Below, piece by piece: positions 34,182 through 43,801 of a DNA stretch of 64,000 nt. Source of the stretch: Advenella mimigardefordensis DPN7 (lineage in GTDB: Bacteria > Pseudomonadota > Gammaproteobacteria > Burkholderiales > Burkholderiaceae_B); contig NZ_CP003915.1 of assembly GCF_000521505.1 (NCBI RefSeq), positions 558,001 to 622,000 on the forward strand, in the 5' to 3' direction. The translations under genes and the position numbers were made by a program. The notes beneath the pieces are model-generated. The model saw nothing but the letters and a program-made list of their open reading frames with translations, was not told the DNA's origin and did no database searches. Each line of letters begins with the position of its first letter. The first letter of the stretch is position 1.

Positions 34182-34925
34182 ATGGGTCAGGATAAGGATC
34201 AGGGACAAAGCGTAGCGGATCACTGGCAATTTTCGCTGGCGGTATATACCCGCGAGGGTGTGGCCGGACACTGTCTTGAACTGCAGAACAGGCTGGGGCT
34301 GGACGTCAATGTGCTGCTGGTGATGCTGTGGGCGGCCGGGCAGTGGGGTGAAGCGCCTACGACGCAGCAGATTGAAGACGCCGATAGCACGATTGTTGCC
34401 TGGCGACATGAGGTGATTGTGCCTCTTCGCCAGTTGCGGACGCGGCTTAAGACGGGGCCTGCGCCGGCGCCGGACGCAGCGACCGAAACGTTGAGGGAAG
34501 AAGTCAAGCGTCTGGAGCTGGAAGCCGAGCGCCTGCAGCAGGACGTGCTGGCGCAATGGGTGAAAGAACAGGCGTTGGCGAGAACGCGGGCCGGGCACGG
34601 TGGCGTAGCGCAGGACATCAAGGCCGGATCACGGGTTCAGAACCATGCACTCATCGAAACGGTAGCCACGGAGGATTTGCCTGCTGTGCCCGGGACACAG
34701 ACCGCATTGGCCAACACGGCAGAGAACGCCCGGAAGCTGGCAGTATTGGAGCAGACGGCCGTCAGGGTGGTGGCCCATTATGAGGCAGCGTATGCGCAAA
34801 CGGCCGCCGACGAAGGACATTGGGCAGGGCAGGCGGCCAATGAGCAAGCGGCGGATCCATGGCTTGCCTTGCAGCATGCGCATCAGGTTGTATTGGCAGC
34901 GCTTGCTGTACTCTGCCAGATATAG
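34182..34925 (+). CDS. TIGR02444/DUF2390 family protein
   Basis: 247 residues. The N-terminal part (WQFSLAVYTREGVAGHCLELQNRLGLDVNVLLVMLWAAGQWGE split at Gly31) matches my memory of the TIGR02444/DUF2390 family, small proteins of unknown function. Residues 80-130 are a charged helix (VKRLELEAERLQQDVL). The remainder is Ala-rich with no recognised domain and makes this longer than the usual ~160-180 residues. The preferred start has GGAG upstream (CAGGAGTACTA). Confidence 0.75.
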   Translation: MGQDKDQGQSVADHWQFSLAVYTREGVAGHCLELQNRLGLDVNVLLVMLWAAGQWGEAPTTQQIEDADSTIVAWRHEVIVPLRQLRTRLKTGPAPAPDAATETLREEVKRLELEAERLQQDVLAQWVKEQALARTRAGHGGVAQDIKAGSRVQNHALIETVATEDLPAVPGTQTALANTAENARKLAVLEQTAVRVVAHYEAAYAQTAADEGHWAGQAANEQAADPWLALQHAHQVVLAALAVLCQI

Positions 34926-34977
34926 AAAGGATTGAAACAGCAGAACGCACTTTGTATTGATCAGGAGGATGCAAACC

Positions 34978-35496
34978 ATGGCCCGCAATGTCGAAATCAA
35001 AGCAAGGATCATCAGCTTTCCGGGTGTTTTGCAGGCCGCAGAAACCCTGGCAACGGAACCGATAGCGCGGTTTACACAGGACGACACTTTTTATTGCTGT
35101 CCCAACGGGCGCCTGAAACTGCGTCGATTCGCCCAGGGCCATGCCGAGCTGATTTTCTATCGACGCAGCGACCAGGCCGGTCCCAAAACATCATTCTATG
35201 ACATCGCCAGGATAGACAAGCCGGATGAACTGCATTGCGTCCTGGGCAATGCCTATGGCGTGCGTGGCCAGGTCATCAAGCACAGGACGCTGGTCATGGC
35301 GGGAAGGACCCGGATTCATCTGGACAAGGTGGAGGGGTTGGGCGAATTCATTGAACTCGAAGTCGTACTCAAAGACGACGAACCGGCAGAGGAAGGGATG
35401 GAAGAAGCACACTTATTGATGAATAAGCTTGGGGTCTCGTCAGATCAACTGGTCGAGCATGCCTATATTGATCTACTGGACGCCGACGAGCAATAA
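34978..35496 (+). CDS. CYTH domain protein (class IV adenylate cyclase / thiamine triphosphatase-like)
   Basis: 172 residues from ATG 34978 (AGGAGG 9 bases upstream). Begins with the diagnostic ExExK-type strand (NVEIKARI), then alternating charged strands of the triphosphate tunnel: GRLKLRRF, ELIFYRRSDQ, VIKHRTLVMAGRTRIHLDKVEGLGEFIELEVVL. These bind triphosphate and divalent metal. Related proteins act as cyclases or tripolyphosphatases; the substrate here is unknown. Confidence 0.85.
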   Translation: MARNVEIKARIISFPGVLQAAETLATEPIARFTQDDTFYCCPNGRLKLRRFAQGHAELIFYRRSDQAGPKTSFYDIARIDKPDELHCVLGNAYGVRGQVIKHRTLVMAGRTRIHLDKVEGLGEFIELEVVLKDDEPAEEGMEEAHLLMNKLGVSSDQLVEHAYIDLLDADEQ

Positions 35497-35527
35497 TCGG
35501 CTTTCCGGAAAGACGGTGCAGGCAACA

Positions 35528-35564
35528 GCGGGCAGGCTTTTTCGCCCTGCTTTCTGCTGCCCGC
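35528..35564. terminator. Hairpin between convergent CYTH and DUF4870 genes
   Basis: GCGGGCAG / CTGCCCGC with a 21-nt loop that itself contains CTTTTTCG. Probable shared transcription end. Confidence 0.45.
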
Positions 35565-35584
35565 AGACGTGTCCGCCCGCTTGA

Positions 35585-35956
35585 TCAGAACCAGGAGGTT
35601 GTGGATACGCCTTTGCCGTCGTTCAGACGAATGGCACCCATGACGATGCGATAGATGTACCATACGGTCACGGCGATGAGTACGACCCAGCCGATCAGGA
35701 TAAGCATTAAGAAAAAGCCCACAATCGCGCCGATCAGCCCGATCCAGAACGTACGGATCAGATATTGCATATGATCGGCATAAATCGTATTGGCGAACTC
35801 ACCCCGCTTGGCGTAGGCCATGATCACGCCCACGATTGAAAACAGTCCGGTAAACAAACCCAGTGCGTACATTGCATATGTAATCAGGGTGAAATTACGG
35901 GCAGCGTTATCCGGCGCGGGAACAGGAGTCTGGTTCTGGCTGATGTCTTCGTTCAT
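35585..35956 (-). CDS. DUF4870-like integral membrane protein
   Basis: 123 residues with three hydrophobic segments (TYAMYALGLFTGLFSIVGVIMAY; FWIGLIGAIVGFFLMLILIG; VVLIAVTVWYIYRIVMG). The YAKRGEF..YADHMQYLIRTFW loop and RLNDGK ending fit the Tic20/DUF4870 family of unknown function. In several relatives a gene of this type sits by the tat genes; here it is 30 kb away. Confidence 0.75.
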   Translation of the reverse strand: MNEDISQNQTPVPAPDNAARNFTLITYAMYALGLFTGLFSIVGVIMAYAKRGEFANTIYADHMQYLIRTFWIGLIGAIVGFFLMLILIGWVVLIAVTVWYIYRIVMGAIRLNDGKGVSTTSWF

Positions 35957-36250
35957 GGCGGTGTCCCTTTGTATTCGGTTGTGATAGTCACTTCAGCTTG
36001 CATGACTTGAAAGGTCAGGTAGTGACCACTTTAATATACATTTGAAGTTTAATAAACCGATATTGCATTCGTGTAGAAATGTAGCGGATTGATATGGCTG
36101 CATGAAGTAATTGCGTCGGTATAGGGGATGCGGTAGACTCGCGCGGCGGCCGTGGCTTTGCCTGACCGAGTCGGAATCGCTGCCGTTGCAGGTCATCGGT
36201 GCGCGGCGACATTGCCTACGCTAATTTTCGTAACTATATGGACGATAACA
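35957..36250. other. Divergent intergenic region
   Basis: 294 bp between the DUF4870 gene and the small RHH-like gene, AT-rich near 36025-36065. TAGTCACT (35985) and AGTGACCA (36021) form a near-inverted repeat. No gene seen. Confidence 0.35.
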
Positions 36251-36520
36251 ATGAAAAAGACCGATCTTGAAAAAGCCAAAGCGCTTAAAACAGTGGGAAA
36301 AATGAAACGAGAAGGCGTGCCTGGTCGATTCGGCGCTGCGGCCGATACGGTCGTTGACCGCCGTGCACAGCGCAAGCTGGATCAGGCTCAGGGGCTGGTG
36401 TCTTTTCCTGTCAAGCTCAGGCAGGAGGTGATTGACCGGATTCGTGAGCGCGCTGTACAGCAGGATCAGAGTACTAACGATATCATTGGACAACTGCTGG
36501 AGCAGGCACTCAAAGACTGA
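36251..36520 (+). CDS. Small protein with ribbon-helix-helix-like C-terminus
   Basis: 89 residues from ATG 36251. N-terminal half is basic (KKTDLEKAKALKTVGKMKREGVPGRFG, split after Met18) and Arg/Lys-rich; residues about 52-86 (VSFPVKLRQEVIDRI...STNDIIGQLLEQAL) follow a strand-helix-helix plan typical of CopG/MetJ-type DNA-binding proteins. No toxin partner is adjacent. The ORF could run upstream to 36152 but that segment lacks support. Function unknown; DNA binding is inferred. Confidence 0.65.
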   Translation: MKKTDLEKAKALKTVGKMKREGVPGRFGAAADTVVDRRAQRKLDQAQGLVSFPVKLRQEVIDRIRERAVQQDQSTNDIIGQLLEQALKD

Positions 36521-36673
36521 TTGGGATAGCGCAGGGTTAAGTGCGCTTAAGCAGTCCGGTGACTGCGCCAGCTGGCTGCAGTCAATTGGTTTCCTGCCTT
36601 CGCGAAATATCTGTGGCCCTTATCGGTGCAGTCATTATGTGTCCCCGGGCGTTATCCGTCACCGCATTATCGC

Positions 36674-37648
36674 TCAGGGCTCAATATAACCGGGATCATC
36701 TTCGGGTTTGAAACGTTCGTACTGTTCGTTAGATTGCGGCTTGATAAACAGCGTTGCCACCTCCGGGTGAGCCTGTTGGATTTTGTTTTCAAGTGTCATG
36801 ACAATCGCTTCGAGCTCTGGCACACGCAGTGCATCGGCAAACTCCAGACTCATGGCAACCGTGATTTCCTGTGGCGCGGTCTGTACCGTAATCAGTCCAT
36901 TGACGCGGGCCACGCCGGCAGTGCTCTCGGCCAGTTCAACGATGGAGTCGCGAATATCGCTACCGGCGGCTTCACCTATCAGTAAGCCTTTGGTTTCGCG
37001 CGCAACCAGAAGTGCGGTCAGTGCCAGGGTAATGCCAATCAGTATCGATGCAGCGCCATCAAGTACCGGATTGTCCAGCGCCACAGACAGGTAGACGCCT
37101 GCGAAGGCGATGAGCAGGCCCAGGAGGGCTGCTGAATCTTCCAGCAGGACGATGAACGTTGGCGGATCCTTGCTGTGTACAATCATGCGAAAAAGTGCGG
37201 AGTAGGGCCTGTTGCCCCTGAATTTTCTTAGAGTAAAGAGCCAGGAGAATCCTTCGAACAGGAAAGCCAGCGCCAGAACAATGTAGGTAACATGGGGGGA
37301 TTCAATCGGGCGCGGTTCAACGATGTGCATGACGCCTTCATAAACCGACACCCCGGCGCCAAAGGTCAGAATCAGGAGGCCGACCACAAAACTCCAGAAG
37401 TACACTTCACGGCCATAGCCGATAGGATGGGTTCTGTCCGGCCGATTGCGGCTGCGGTGTACGCCGTACAGCAGCAGGATTTCATTGATACAGTCAACGA
37501 CCGAGTGCACGCCTTCACTGAGCATGGCCGAGCTGCCGGTGATGGCGGCAGCGATAAACTTGCTGATGGCCACCAGGATATTGCCGGCCAGGGCAATATA
37601 AATGACCATATTCGAAGCGTGCTCAGCGTGCGGCGTACTGCGGGTCAT
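36674..37648 (-). CDS. Cation diffusion facilitator family transporter (SLC30A9/ZnT9-like)
   Basis: 324 residues. Six membrane helices and a C-terminal cytosolic domain. TM2 has SEGVHSVVDCINE (His/Asp metal site), a loop with HPIGYGREVYFWSF, TM5 has VLLEDSAALLGLLIAF; the Glu-Asp in TM5 replaces the HxxxD of FieF/ZitB and is typical of the ZnT9-like branch. Metal specificity cannot be read; zinc is a guess. It ends GYIEP before TGA. Confidence 0.88.
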   Translation of the reverse strand: MTRSTPHAEHASNMVIYIALAGNILVAISKFIAAAITGSSAMLSEGVHSVVDCINEILLLYGVHRSRNRPDRTHPIGYGREVYFWSFVVGLLILTFGAGVSVYEGVMHIVEPRPIESPHVTYIVLALAFLFEGFSWLFTLRKFRGNRPYSALFRMIVHSKDPPTFIVLLEDSAALLGLLIAFAGVYLSVALDNPVLDGAASILIGITLALTALLVARETKGLLIGEAAGSDIRDSIVELAESTAGVARVNGLITVQTAPQEITVAMSLEFADALRVPELEAIVMTLENKIQQAHPEVATLFIKPQSNEQYERFKPEDDPGYIEP

Positions 37649-37831
37649 CAGGTGTCACCTTGTGTGATGCGCGTTGTATCGTTGTATATGACGGCCAGGC
37701 GGTGGCTCGTGGAGGTAGCGTGTCATGACAGACGCATCCGGCTTACAGCCCGCCGAACCGCCAGGCCGGCGAACCACTGCTTTTCCGGGTTCATCATGAC
37801 TGCCAGCAGCCACAAGCGCAGACCCACACCG

Positions 37832-39088
37832 TTACAGACGATGGCGGCGATCACCCGTGGCAAACCCGTCCAGATCCATATCCACATTTTTACCAACGGC
37901 CAATACCTTGAATAGCTCTCCCATTTCGGCTTCGGACAGGAGCTTTTGCACGGGACCGATTTCGCGAGTGTAGCGCACTGTGTCGGTGGGGTCCAGATCA
38001 CTTAGCATCTGCAGCAGCCCGCAGTTGAGCAGAAAGCGTGCCTGCGAGGTATAGCCGAGCACTTCCAGATCGGCAGCCAGTGCTGCATCGGCCATGGCGG
38101 TAAAGTCAACGTGTGCGGTAATGTCCTGAATGCCGGGAAAGTGCAGTACCTGACTGTGCGCATGATGCAACAGATGGCACATGAGCGTGCCCTGGCTGCG
38201 TTGCGGATGATAGTACTCGCCTGCCGGAAAGCCGTAGTCGATGAGGAGGGCAACACCGCGATCCAGCCATTGTCCCAGACCCGCTACCCACGATTCACCC
38301 TGCAGGTTGATCTCGGAGCGATAGCCGGGCAGTGCCGGCATGCGTGCCCTCACGGCCTGATCCAGCAGAGCGTTGGCAGGCACACGCAGAAAGTCAAAGT
38401 GCGATACTGCTGCGGGATCCTGATTCGCTTGCGAGTCTGTCTCTGTTGATGCGTCATCCGTTTTGTTGACCGCTTTGTTGATGACATGCAGCTCGTAGAC
38501 ATGGCCATCTTCACCCCATTCGAACAGCGTGACGGGCATGGCATCCAGCACTTCATTGGCGATGATGCAGCCGGTAAAGCCAGTGGGCAGGCTGTGCAGC
38601 CATTGCACCCTGTCCCCGAAAGGCGCAAGCCGCTGCTTTTGCCGTTGCGTCAGGTCCGGTGAAATATCAAGAATGAAATACTGCAGTTCGGGAAAGTCTG
38701 GCAGCAGGGCTTGCAGTATGTGCTCGGCCAGTGCCCCGGAGCCGGCGCCGAACTCCAGAATGTGCGGCGTGTTCAGATGCGTGAGGATGGGGCTGATTTG
38801 CCTGGCCAGAGCGCGGCCAAACCATGGCGTCAGTTCCGGTGCCGTGACAAAGTCGCCTTGCAGTGCGGAACCGGCTGCGGCAGTGGTATCGCCGAATTTA
38901 AGGGGGGCGCCGGCATAATAGCCGGTCCGGGGATCATATAGCGCAGCCTGCATCCAGCGCGCAAAGGGCAGCCCCTGAGGGCCGGCCTCATAAATAAGCC
39001 CGGCAAGCTTGTGCCGGGCGTTTTCGCTATAGCGCTGCGCTGCTTCCTGGATTTGGGGCAGCACAGCACCGCTTGGGTCTGCACGCAT
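37832..39088 (-). CDS. SAM-dependent methyltransferase, MidA/NDUFAF7 family (DUF185)
   Basis: 418 residues. Family start with IYEAGPQGLPFARWMQAALYDP and GYYAG, APELTPWFGRALARQ, the SAM-binding glycine motif ILEFGAGSGALAEHIL, and VLDAMPV; late GVALLIDYGFPAGEYYHPQRSQGTLMCH is also typical. The eukaryotic relative methylates a complex I arginine; the bacterial target is not established. Divergent or independent of its neighbours. Confidence 0.9.
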   Translation of the reverse strand: MRADPSGAVLPQIQEAAQRYSENARHKLAGLIYEAGPQGLPFARWMQAALYDPRTGYYAGAPLKFGDTTAAAGSALQGDFVTAPELTPWFGRALARQISPILTHLNTPHILEFGAGSGALAEHILQALLPDFPELQYFILDISPDLTQRQKQRLAPFGDRVQWLHSLPTGFTGCIIANEVLDAMPVTLFEWGEDGHVYELHVINKAVNKTDDASTETDSQANQDPAAVSHFDFLRVPANALLDQAVRARMPALPGYRSEINLQGESWVAGLGQWLDRGVALLIDYGFPAGEYYHPQRSQGTLMCHLLHHAHSQVLHFPGIQDITAHVDFTAMADAALAADLEVLGYTSQARFLLNCGLLQMLSDLDPTDTVRYTREIGPVQKLLSEAEMGELFKVLAVGKNVDMDLDGFATGDRRHRL

Positions 39089-39128
39089 ATCTTTCCAACG
39101 TTACTTCGGGAAAGATCATTATAAAGGC

Positions 39129-40769
39129 TTACGCCCAGGTGCGTGAGGAACCGGGTTTCTTTTTACCGCGTGAAAAACCGGGTTTGTCTGAACGGCCATG
39201 GCGATCGCCACCGAAGCCGCCGTCGGAACGGGTGCTTGGGCGTGGCTTGCGTGAAGGCGCAGGAGCAAACTCGCTGCGTGGCTTACGCGCAGCAGGTGCT
39301 GCATCGGCTCTAACAAAACCGCTTCTTTCGGTGCGTGGACGATCCGATGCGAACGGGTTGCGTGACAGTGATGTTGCGGCACGGTCAATCAGCGATTCGC
39401 GCGGTGCGTCATAAGTGCGGGCTGCACGAGCAGGGCGATCGGAACGGCCTTCGGCAAAGCGCGAGTCTTCACGGGCGCCATAGGAAGGCGCGTTGCCGCC
39501 TTTGCGATGGCTGAAGCCACTGCGGGCATGGTCTTTTTCACGTGAGTATCCGCCGGGACGACCGTGGCGAGAACCACCTGGTTTGCCGCCGCGACCTTTA
39601 CCACCGGCGCCGCGACCGCTTTCGGCTGTTTTGACGGGCTCCAGGCCGGGGATCACTTCGGCGGGCATAGGCTGGCCGGTGAACTGTTCAATGCGGCGGA
39701 TTTTATGACGTTCGCCATGGGTTGCCAGGGTAAATGCCTGACCGTTGCGACCGGCGCGGCCAGTACGGCCGATACGGTGAACGTAGTCTTCAGCCTGCAT
39801 GGGCAGGTCGAAGTTGATGGCGTGGCTGATACCTTGTACGTCAATACCGCGGGCAGCAACGTCAGTTGCAACCAATACGCGCAGACGGCCTTTTTGCAGC
39901 ATACCCAGGGTGCGGGTGCGCTGACGCTGGTTCATATCGCCATGCAGGGCAGACGCGGCAAAGCCTTCATCTTCCAGACGTTCGGCCAGTGCGTCAGCGC
40001 CGCGTTTGGTAGACGTAAAGACGATGGCCTGATCCATGGAGGCATCACGCAGCAGGTGACCCAGCAGGCGCAGTTTGTGGCCGCTGTCATCTGCGTAAAG
40101 CAGCGTCTGGGTAATATTGGCGTGTTTCTGTTTCTGGTTCGCAATATCGATGCGCTCAGGATTTTCCAGCATGTCGGCAGCCATGCGAGCCACTGTGCCT
40201 TCGAATGTAGCCGAGAACATCAGTGTCTGGCGATCACTCGGTGTTTGTGCAACGATGTTTTCGATGTCTTCGATGAAGCCCATGTCCAGCATGCGGTCGG
40301 CTTCGTCCAGCACCAGCGTGTGAACGCGTGACAGATTCACGCGGCGTGCGTTCAGATGGTCAATCAGGCGGCCAGGGGTGGCAACCAGCACGTCAACACG
40401 ACGGGACAGGGCCTTGATTTGTGCGCCGTAAGGCATGCCGCCCACGACCGTGGCGATACGCAGATCGTTGATACCGGCGCCGTATGATTTGGTGGCTTCA
40501 GCCACTTGCAGGGCCAGTTCACGGGTGGGTGTCAGCACCAGTACCTGTACGCCAACGCCTTTGTTGCCAGGCATGCCGGCAATACGGTGCAGTGAAGGCA
40601 GCATGAATGCTGCGGTTTTGCCACTACCGGTTTGCGCGGAAACGATCAGATCCTTGCCTTCAAGGGCTTTAGGGATCGCTTCGGTTTGTACGGGTGTAGG
40701 CTGAGTAAAGCCGGCCTTGTTCAGGGCAGCAAGCAGAACGGGTGAGAGACCCAGGGAATCAAATGACAT
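39129..40769 (-). CDS. DEAD-box ATP-dependent RNA helicase (RhlE-like)
   Basis: 546 residues from ATG 40769; MSFDSLGLSP with the Phe upstream of the Q motif TQPTPVQ. Motif I AQTGSGKT, Ia PTRELALQ, Ib TPGRLIDHL, II (DEAD) VLDEADRMLDMGF, III SAT, IV-VI with VATDVAARGIDVQG and HRIGRTGRAGR. From about residue 375 a long Gly/Arg/Ser/Lys-rich tail with RGGKPGG and RHGRPGG repeats, as in RhlE RNA-binding tails. Likely role in ribosome assembly or RNA decay. Confidence 0.93.
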   Translation of the reverse strand: MSFDSLGLSPVLLAALNKAGFTQPTPVQTEAIPKALEGKDLIVSAQTGSGKTAAFMLPSLHRIAGMPGNKGVGVQVLVLTPTRELALQVAEATKSYGAGINDLRIATVVGGMPYGAQIKALSRRVDVLVATPGRLIDHLNARRVNLSRVHTLVLDEADRMLDMGFIEDIENIVAQTPSDRQTLMFSATFEGTVARMAADMLENPERIDIANQKQKHANITQTLLYADDSGHKLRLLGHLLRDASMDQAIVFTSTKRGADALAERLEDEGFAASALHGDMNQRQRTRTLGMLQKGRLRVLVATDVAARGIDVQGISHAINFDLPMQAEDYVHRIGRTGRAGRNGQAFTLATHGERHKIRRIEQFTGQPMPAEVIPGLEPVKTAESGRGAGGKGRGGKPGGSRHGRPGGYSREKDHARSGFSHRKGGNAPSYGAREDSRFAEGRSDRPARAARTYDAPRESLIDRAATSLSRNPFASDRPRTERSGFVRADAAPAARKPRSEFAPAPSRKPRPSTRSDGGFGGDRHGRSDKPGFSRGKKKPGSSRTWA

Positions 40770-41411
40770 GTGTAATCCTAAGTAGGTGTCAGGCAAGCCT
40801 GTTCATCAGGAGTGCAGATGGCCGTTGATTCCGCCTGGATGGTCGCGCAAATGCACAAACAACCCCGGGCTGCACAATGGAAAAAGCCATTGGCAAACAG
40901 GACAAAACGACAATTCTGTCACGCAGCAAAATCTTGCTGATATGCGCCATGCATACCTGCAGTTTACTGATCAGGATGAACAAACGTATGGGAAATAGCC
41001 AGACGAATCGTTGATCGGAGCATCGAGCCGACCGGATCAACCGTTGCATGACAGAAGGAGATACGCATGCGGGTCTGGAGGTAGGAGCGATGGTGGCTTT
41101 TGATTAATAAGCCAGGCAGCAAAAATATAGACAACTCGCTGCAAAGAATATGATTGTATAAGTGTTTTCCCTAGAATGCAAGCAATATTATTGCAATATT
41201 CGTTCTATCGTGTTGTGCAGCAGCCAGATTGACCTCTTTGGTACAGCAACGTCATCCAACAGATGTTGTCAGGCAGACACGTAAATCACGTTGTCGCGCC
41301 TCAGCCGCGCAGGGGCGGCCAGGGTCGGACAGTCGGGGCCGTAAGATCACGCTCTCGCCGCAACCGGTAAAGGGCGGGTGCTTATACGGGCCAGTGGGAT
41401 GCCCGCCGACC
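40770..41411. other. 640-bp gap between RhlE-like helicase and HIT genes
   Basis: No protein gene I can support. Features: an AT-rich segment 41100-41205 with GCAATA-T-TATTGC (41182-41194) followed by AATATT, two tiny ORFs with good ribosome sites (41067: MRVWR; 41092: MVAFD), and GC-rich 41270-41411. The helicase 5' UTR may be long, as for cold-shock helicases. Confidence 0.35.
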
Positions 41412-41942
41412 TCATCCGTTAATAATGCGATGCAGCGTTTGCTCAAAGCGGGTTTGCTCAGGTACCGGGTCGGTGGTTTCCGCAAGCAGCGCGGTAAACG
41501 ATTGCGTAATGTCTTCGTGGTAAGCGGGTACCCGCTGTCGGATATGCGCGTTGCGGCGGGCAGCCTCGTGTTCGCCGTCGGGCGCATTCGCGGCCTCACG
41601 CGGCGCACCCCAGATCGGGTTGGGAAAATGTTTATCGTCGGTAAAGCGGGCAATGATGTGCCAGTGTACATGCGGCACCATATTGCCCAATTGCGCCAGA
41701 TTGATTTTATCAGGCTGGAAGTGGCGCCGTTGCAGGGCCTCCACGAGATAGACCGCACTCATCAGACCGCCACGTTCGGCCTGGTTCAGATCGCTCATTT
41801 CCTGCACGTGGCGATTCAGGATTACACGTGTAAAGGCAGGGTAGTCGGCTTCCTGCGCATCAATGACGCGCAGGAATGCGTTGCGAAACAGCACGAGCCC
41901 GCCATCGCTCTGGCATAGTGGGCAGTTGGTATGTGCAGTCAC
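41412..41942 (-). CDS. HIT family hydrolase
   Basis: 176 residues from GTG 41942 (VTAHTNCPLC; GGGAGA upstream); a TTG at 41969 in frame is the alternative. Nucleotide-binding histidine-triad protein: the motif NMVPHVHWHIIARF (HxHxH) is present, with NCPLCQSDGG and a RVILNRHVQEMSDL region. Acts on nucleotide phosphoramidates in general. It follows trpC by 36 bp and may be the last gene of the trp transcript. Confidence 0.88.
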   Translation of the reverse strand: MTAHTNCPLCQSDGGLVLFRNAFLRVIDAQEADYPAFTRVILNRHVQEMSDLNQAERGGLMSAVYLVEALQRRHFQPDKINLAQLGNMVPHVHWHIIARFTDDKHFPNPIWGAPREAANAPDGEHEAARRNAHIRQRVPAYHEDITQSFTALLAETTDPVPEQTRFEQTLHRIING

Positions 41943-41978
41943 TTGGCTGACTCTCCCTGACAATACCAAATGGGTGAA

Positions 41979-42773
41979 TTAGTGATTCACGATAAAGGAT
42001 TCGAGTGTGACGCCCGGATCGGTTTCGCGCATGAACGCTTCTCCGATCAGAAAGCCATACACGCCGTTCTTATGCATGCTGCTCACATCTTCGGGCGCAT
42101 GGATGCCGCTCTCGGTAATCACAAAGCGCCCCTCTGGGATATGCGGCAGCAGGTCCAGTGTGGTCTGCAGGGTGGTCTCGAAGGTGCGCAGATTGCGGTT
42201 ATTGATGCCGATCAACGATGATTTCATGTCCAGCGCGATGTCCAGTTCGGCCCGGTCGTGTACCTCGATCAGCACGTCCATGTCCAGTTCCTGCGCCACT
42301 GCTTCCATCTCCTTGAGCTGGTCGGCCTGCAGTGCGGCCACGATCAGCAGGATGCAGTCGGCGCCCAGTGCGCGGGCATTGATGATCTGGTAAGGATCAA
42401 TCATGAAGTCTTTGCGCAGCACAGGCAGCGGGCAGGCCGCGCGCGCCTGGCGCAGATAGTCGCTGGAGCCCTGGAAGAACTGCACGTCGGTGAGGACGGA
42501 CAGGCAGGTCGCCCCATGAGCGGCATAGGTGTGCGCAATTTCAGCGGGATTGAAATTGGGCCGGATCACGCCCTTTGAGGGCGATGCTTTCTTTACTTCG
42601 GCAATAACCGCCGTTTTTTTCTGCTTGATTTTCTCGCGCAGGGCATTGGCAAAGCCGCGAACATCCTTACGCGCCTGTGCTTCGCGCAGCAGATCGGCTT
42701 CGCTGCGGAACTGGCGCTGCATGGCGACTTCTTCTTTTTTTACATTGAGTATTTGTTCAAGAATATCGTTCAT
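41979..42773 (-). CDS. trpC: Indole-3-glycerol phosphate synthase TrpC
   Basis: Closes the indole ring in tryptophan synthesis. 264 residues, monofunctional (no fused TrpF). [20 protein letters not shown] near residue 56 holds the catalytic lysine; [45 protein letters not shown] and [10 protein letters not shown] are all present. Overlaps trpD by 4 bases. Confidence 0.97.
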   Translation of the reverse strand: MNDILEQILNVKKEEVAMQRQFRSEADLLREAQARKDVRGFANALREKIKQKKTAVIAEVKKASPSKGVIRPNFNPAEIAHTYAAHGATCLSVLTDVQFFQGSSDYLRQARAACPLPVLRKDFMIDPYQIINARALGADCILLIVAALQADQLKEMEAVAQELDMDVLIEVHDRAELDIALDMKSSLIGINNRNLRTFETTLQTTLDLLPHIPEGRFVITESGIHAPEDVSSMHKNGVYGFLIGEAFMRETDPGVTLESFIVNH

Positions 42774-43801
42774 GTGGTGAACTTCCTGGTATAGGCACGG
42801 AATGTCTCTAATTTATCACGTGCAGCACCCGATTGGATCAGTTCGCGTGCTTTATTGATCCCATCCTGCATGGTAGCGGCCTGATTGCCTGCGTAGATTG
42901 CCAGACCGGCATTCAGCACCACGATATCACGGGCGGTGCCGGGTTCATTATTCAGTGCGCTCATGACCAGATCGCGCGACTCTTCCTTGTTACGAACCGT
43001 AATGTTACGAATGGACACCATCTGCATGCCAAAGTCTTCCGGGTGAATCTCGTATTCACTCACTTTGCCATCCTTGAGTTCGCCCACCAGTGTGGCGGCG
43101 CCCAGTGAGGCTTCGTCCAGATTGTCCTTACCATGTACGATCAGCACGTGTTTGGAGCCCAGTTGCTGCAGCACGCGTACCTGGATGCCGACCAGATCGG
43201 GGTGGAATACGCCCATGAGCTGGTTGCCGGCATTGGCCGGGTTGGTCAGGGGGCCCAGAATGTTGAAGATGGTGCGAACGGCCAGCATTTTGCGTATTTC
43301 AGCCACGTTTTTCATGCTGCCATGATGGGCCGGTGCGAACATGAACCCGATGCCGGTCTGTTCCACACATTCGGCAACCTGCTCTGGCGAGAGCATCAGA
43401 TTGATGCCCAGTGCCTCCAGTACATCGGCGCTGCCCGATGAGGACGACGAGCTGCGGTTACCATGTTTGGCAATACGCACGCCGCCTGCCGCAGCCACGA
43501 ACATGGCGGTGGTGGAGATATTGAAGGTGTTGCTTGCATCACCGCCGGTGCCGCACATATCCAGCAGATTTTCGGGGTTGCTGATACTGACCGGCGTTGC
43601 AAATTCGCGCATGACGGTGGCGGCCGCGGTGATTTCGCCGATGGTCTCTTTTTTCACGCGCAACCCCATGAGCAAGGCGCTGGCAATGGGTGGCGGCACT
43701 TCGCCACGCATCAGCTGGCGCATCAGGTAGAGCATTTCGTCATGAAAGATCTCGCGGTGCTCAATGCAGCGCGTCAGGGCGTCTGTGTAGGAAATGCTCA
43801 T
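42770..43801 (-). CDS. trpD: Anthranilate phosphoribosyltransferase TrpD
   Basis: Joins anthranilate to PRPP. 343 residues. Motifs: [19 protein letters not shown] (PRPP-binding GTGGD), [35 protein letters not shown], and [11 protein letters not shown]. Overlaps both trpG and trpC by 4 bases, so the operon is translationally coupled. Confidence 0.98.
   Translation of the reverse strand: MSISYTDALTRCIEHREIFHDEMLYLMRQLMRGEVPPPIASALLMGLRVKKETIGEITAAATVMREFATPVSISNPENLLDMCGTGGDASNTFNISTTAMFVAAAGGVRIAKHGNRSSSSSSGSADVLEALGINLMLSPEQVAECVEQTGIGFMFAPAHHGSMKNVAEIRKMLAVRTIFNILGPLTNPANAGNQLMGVFHPDLVGIQVRVLQQLGSKHVLIVHGKDNLDEASLGAATLVGELKDGKVSEYEIHPEDFGMQMVSIRNITVRNKEESRDLVMSALNNEPGTARDIVVLNAGLAIYAGNQAATMQDGINKARELIQSGAARDKLETFRAYTRKFTT

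Noticed and set aside
41067..41109. Two mini-ORFs (MRVWR, MVAFD) with good Shine-Dalgarno sequences
   Set aside because: Five codons each, no regulatory structure or conserved neighbour behind them; likely chance from a purine-rich stretch.
41229..41918. 229-residue plus-strand ORF opposite the HIT gene
   Set aside because: Shadow of the HIT protein, which has a clear HxHxH motif; no domain on this strand.
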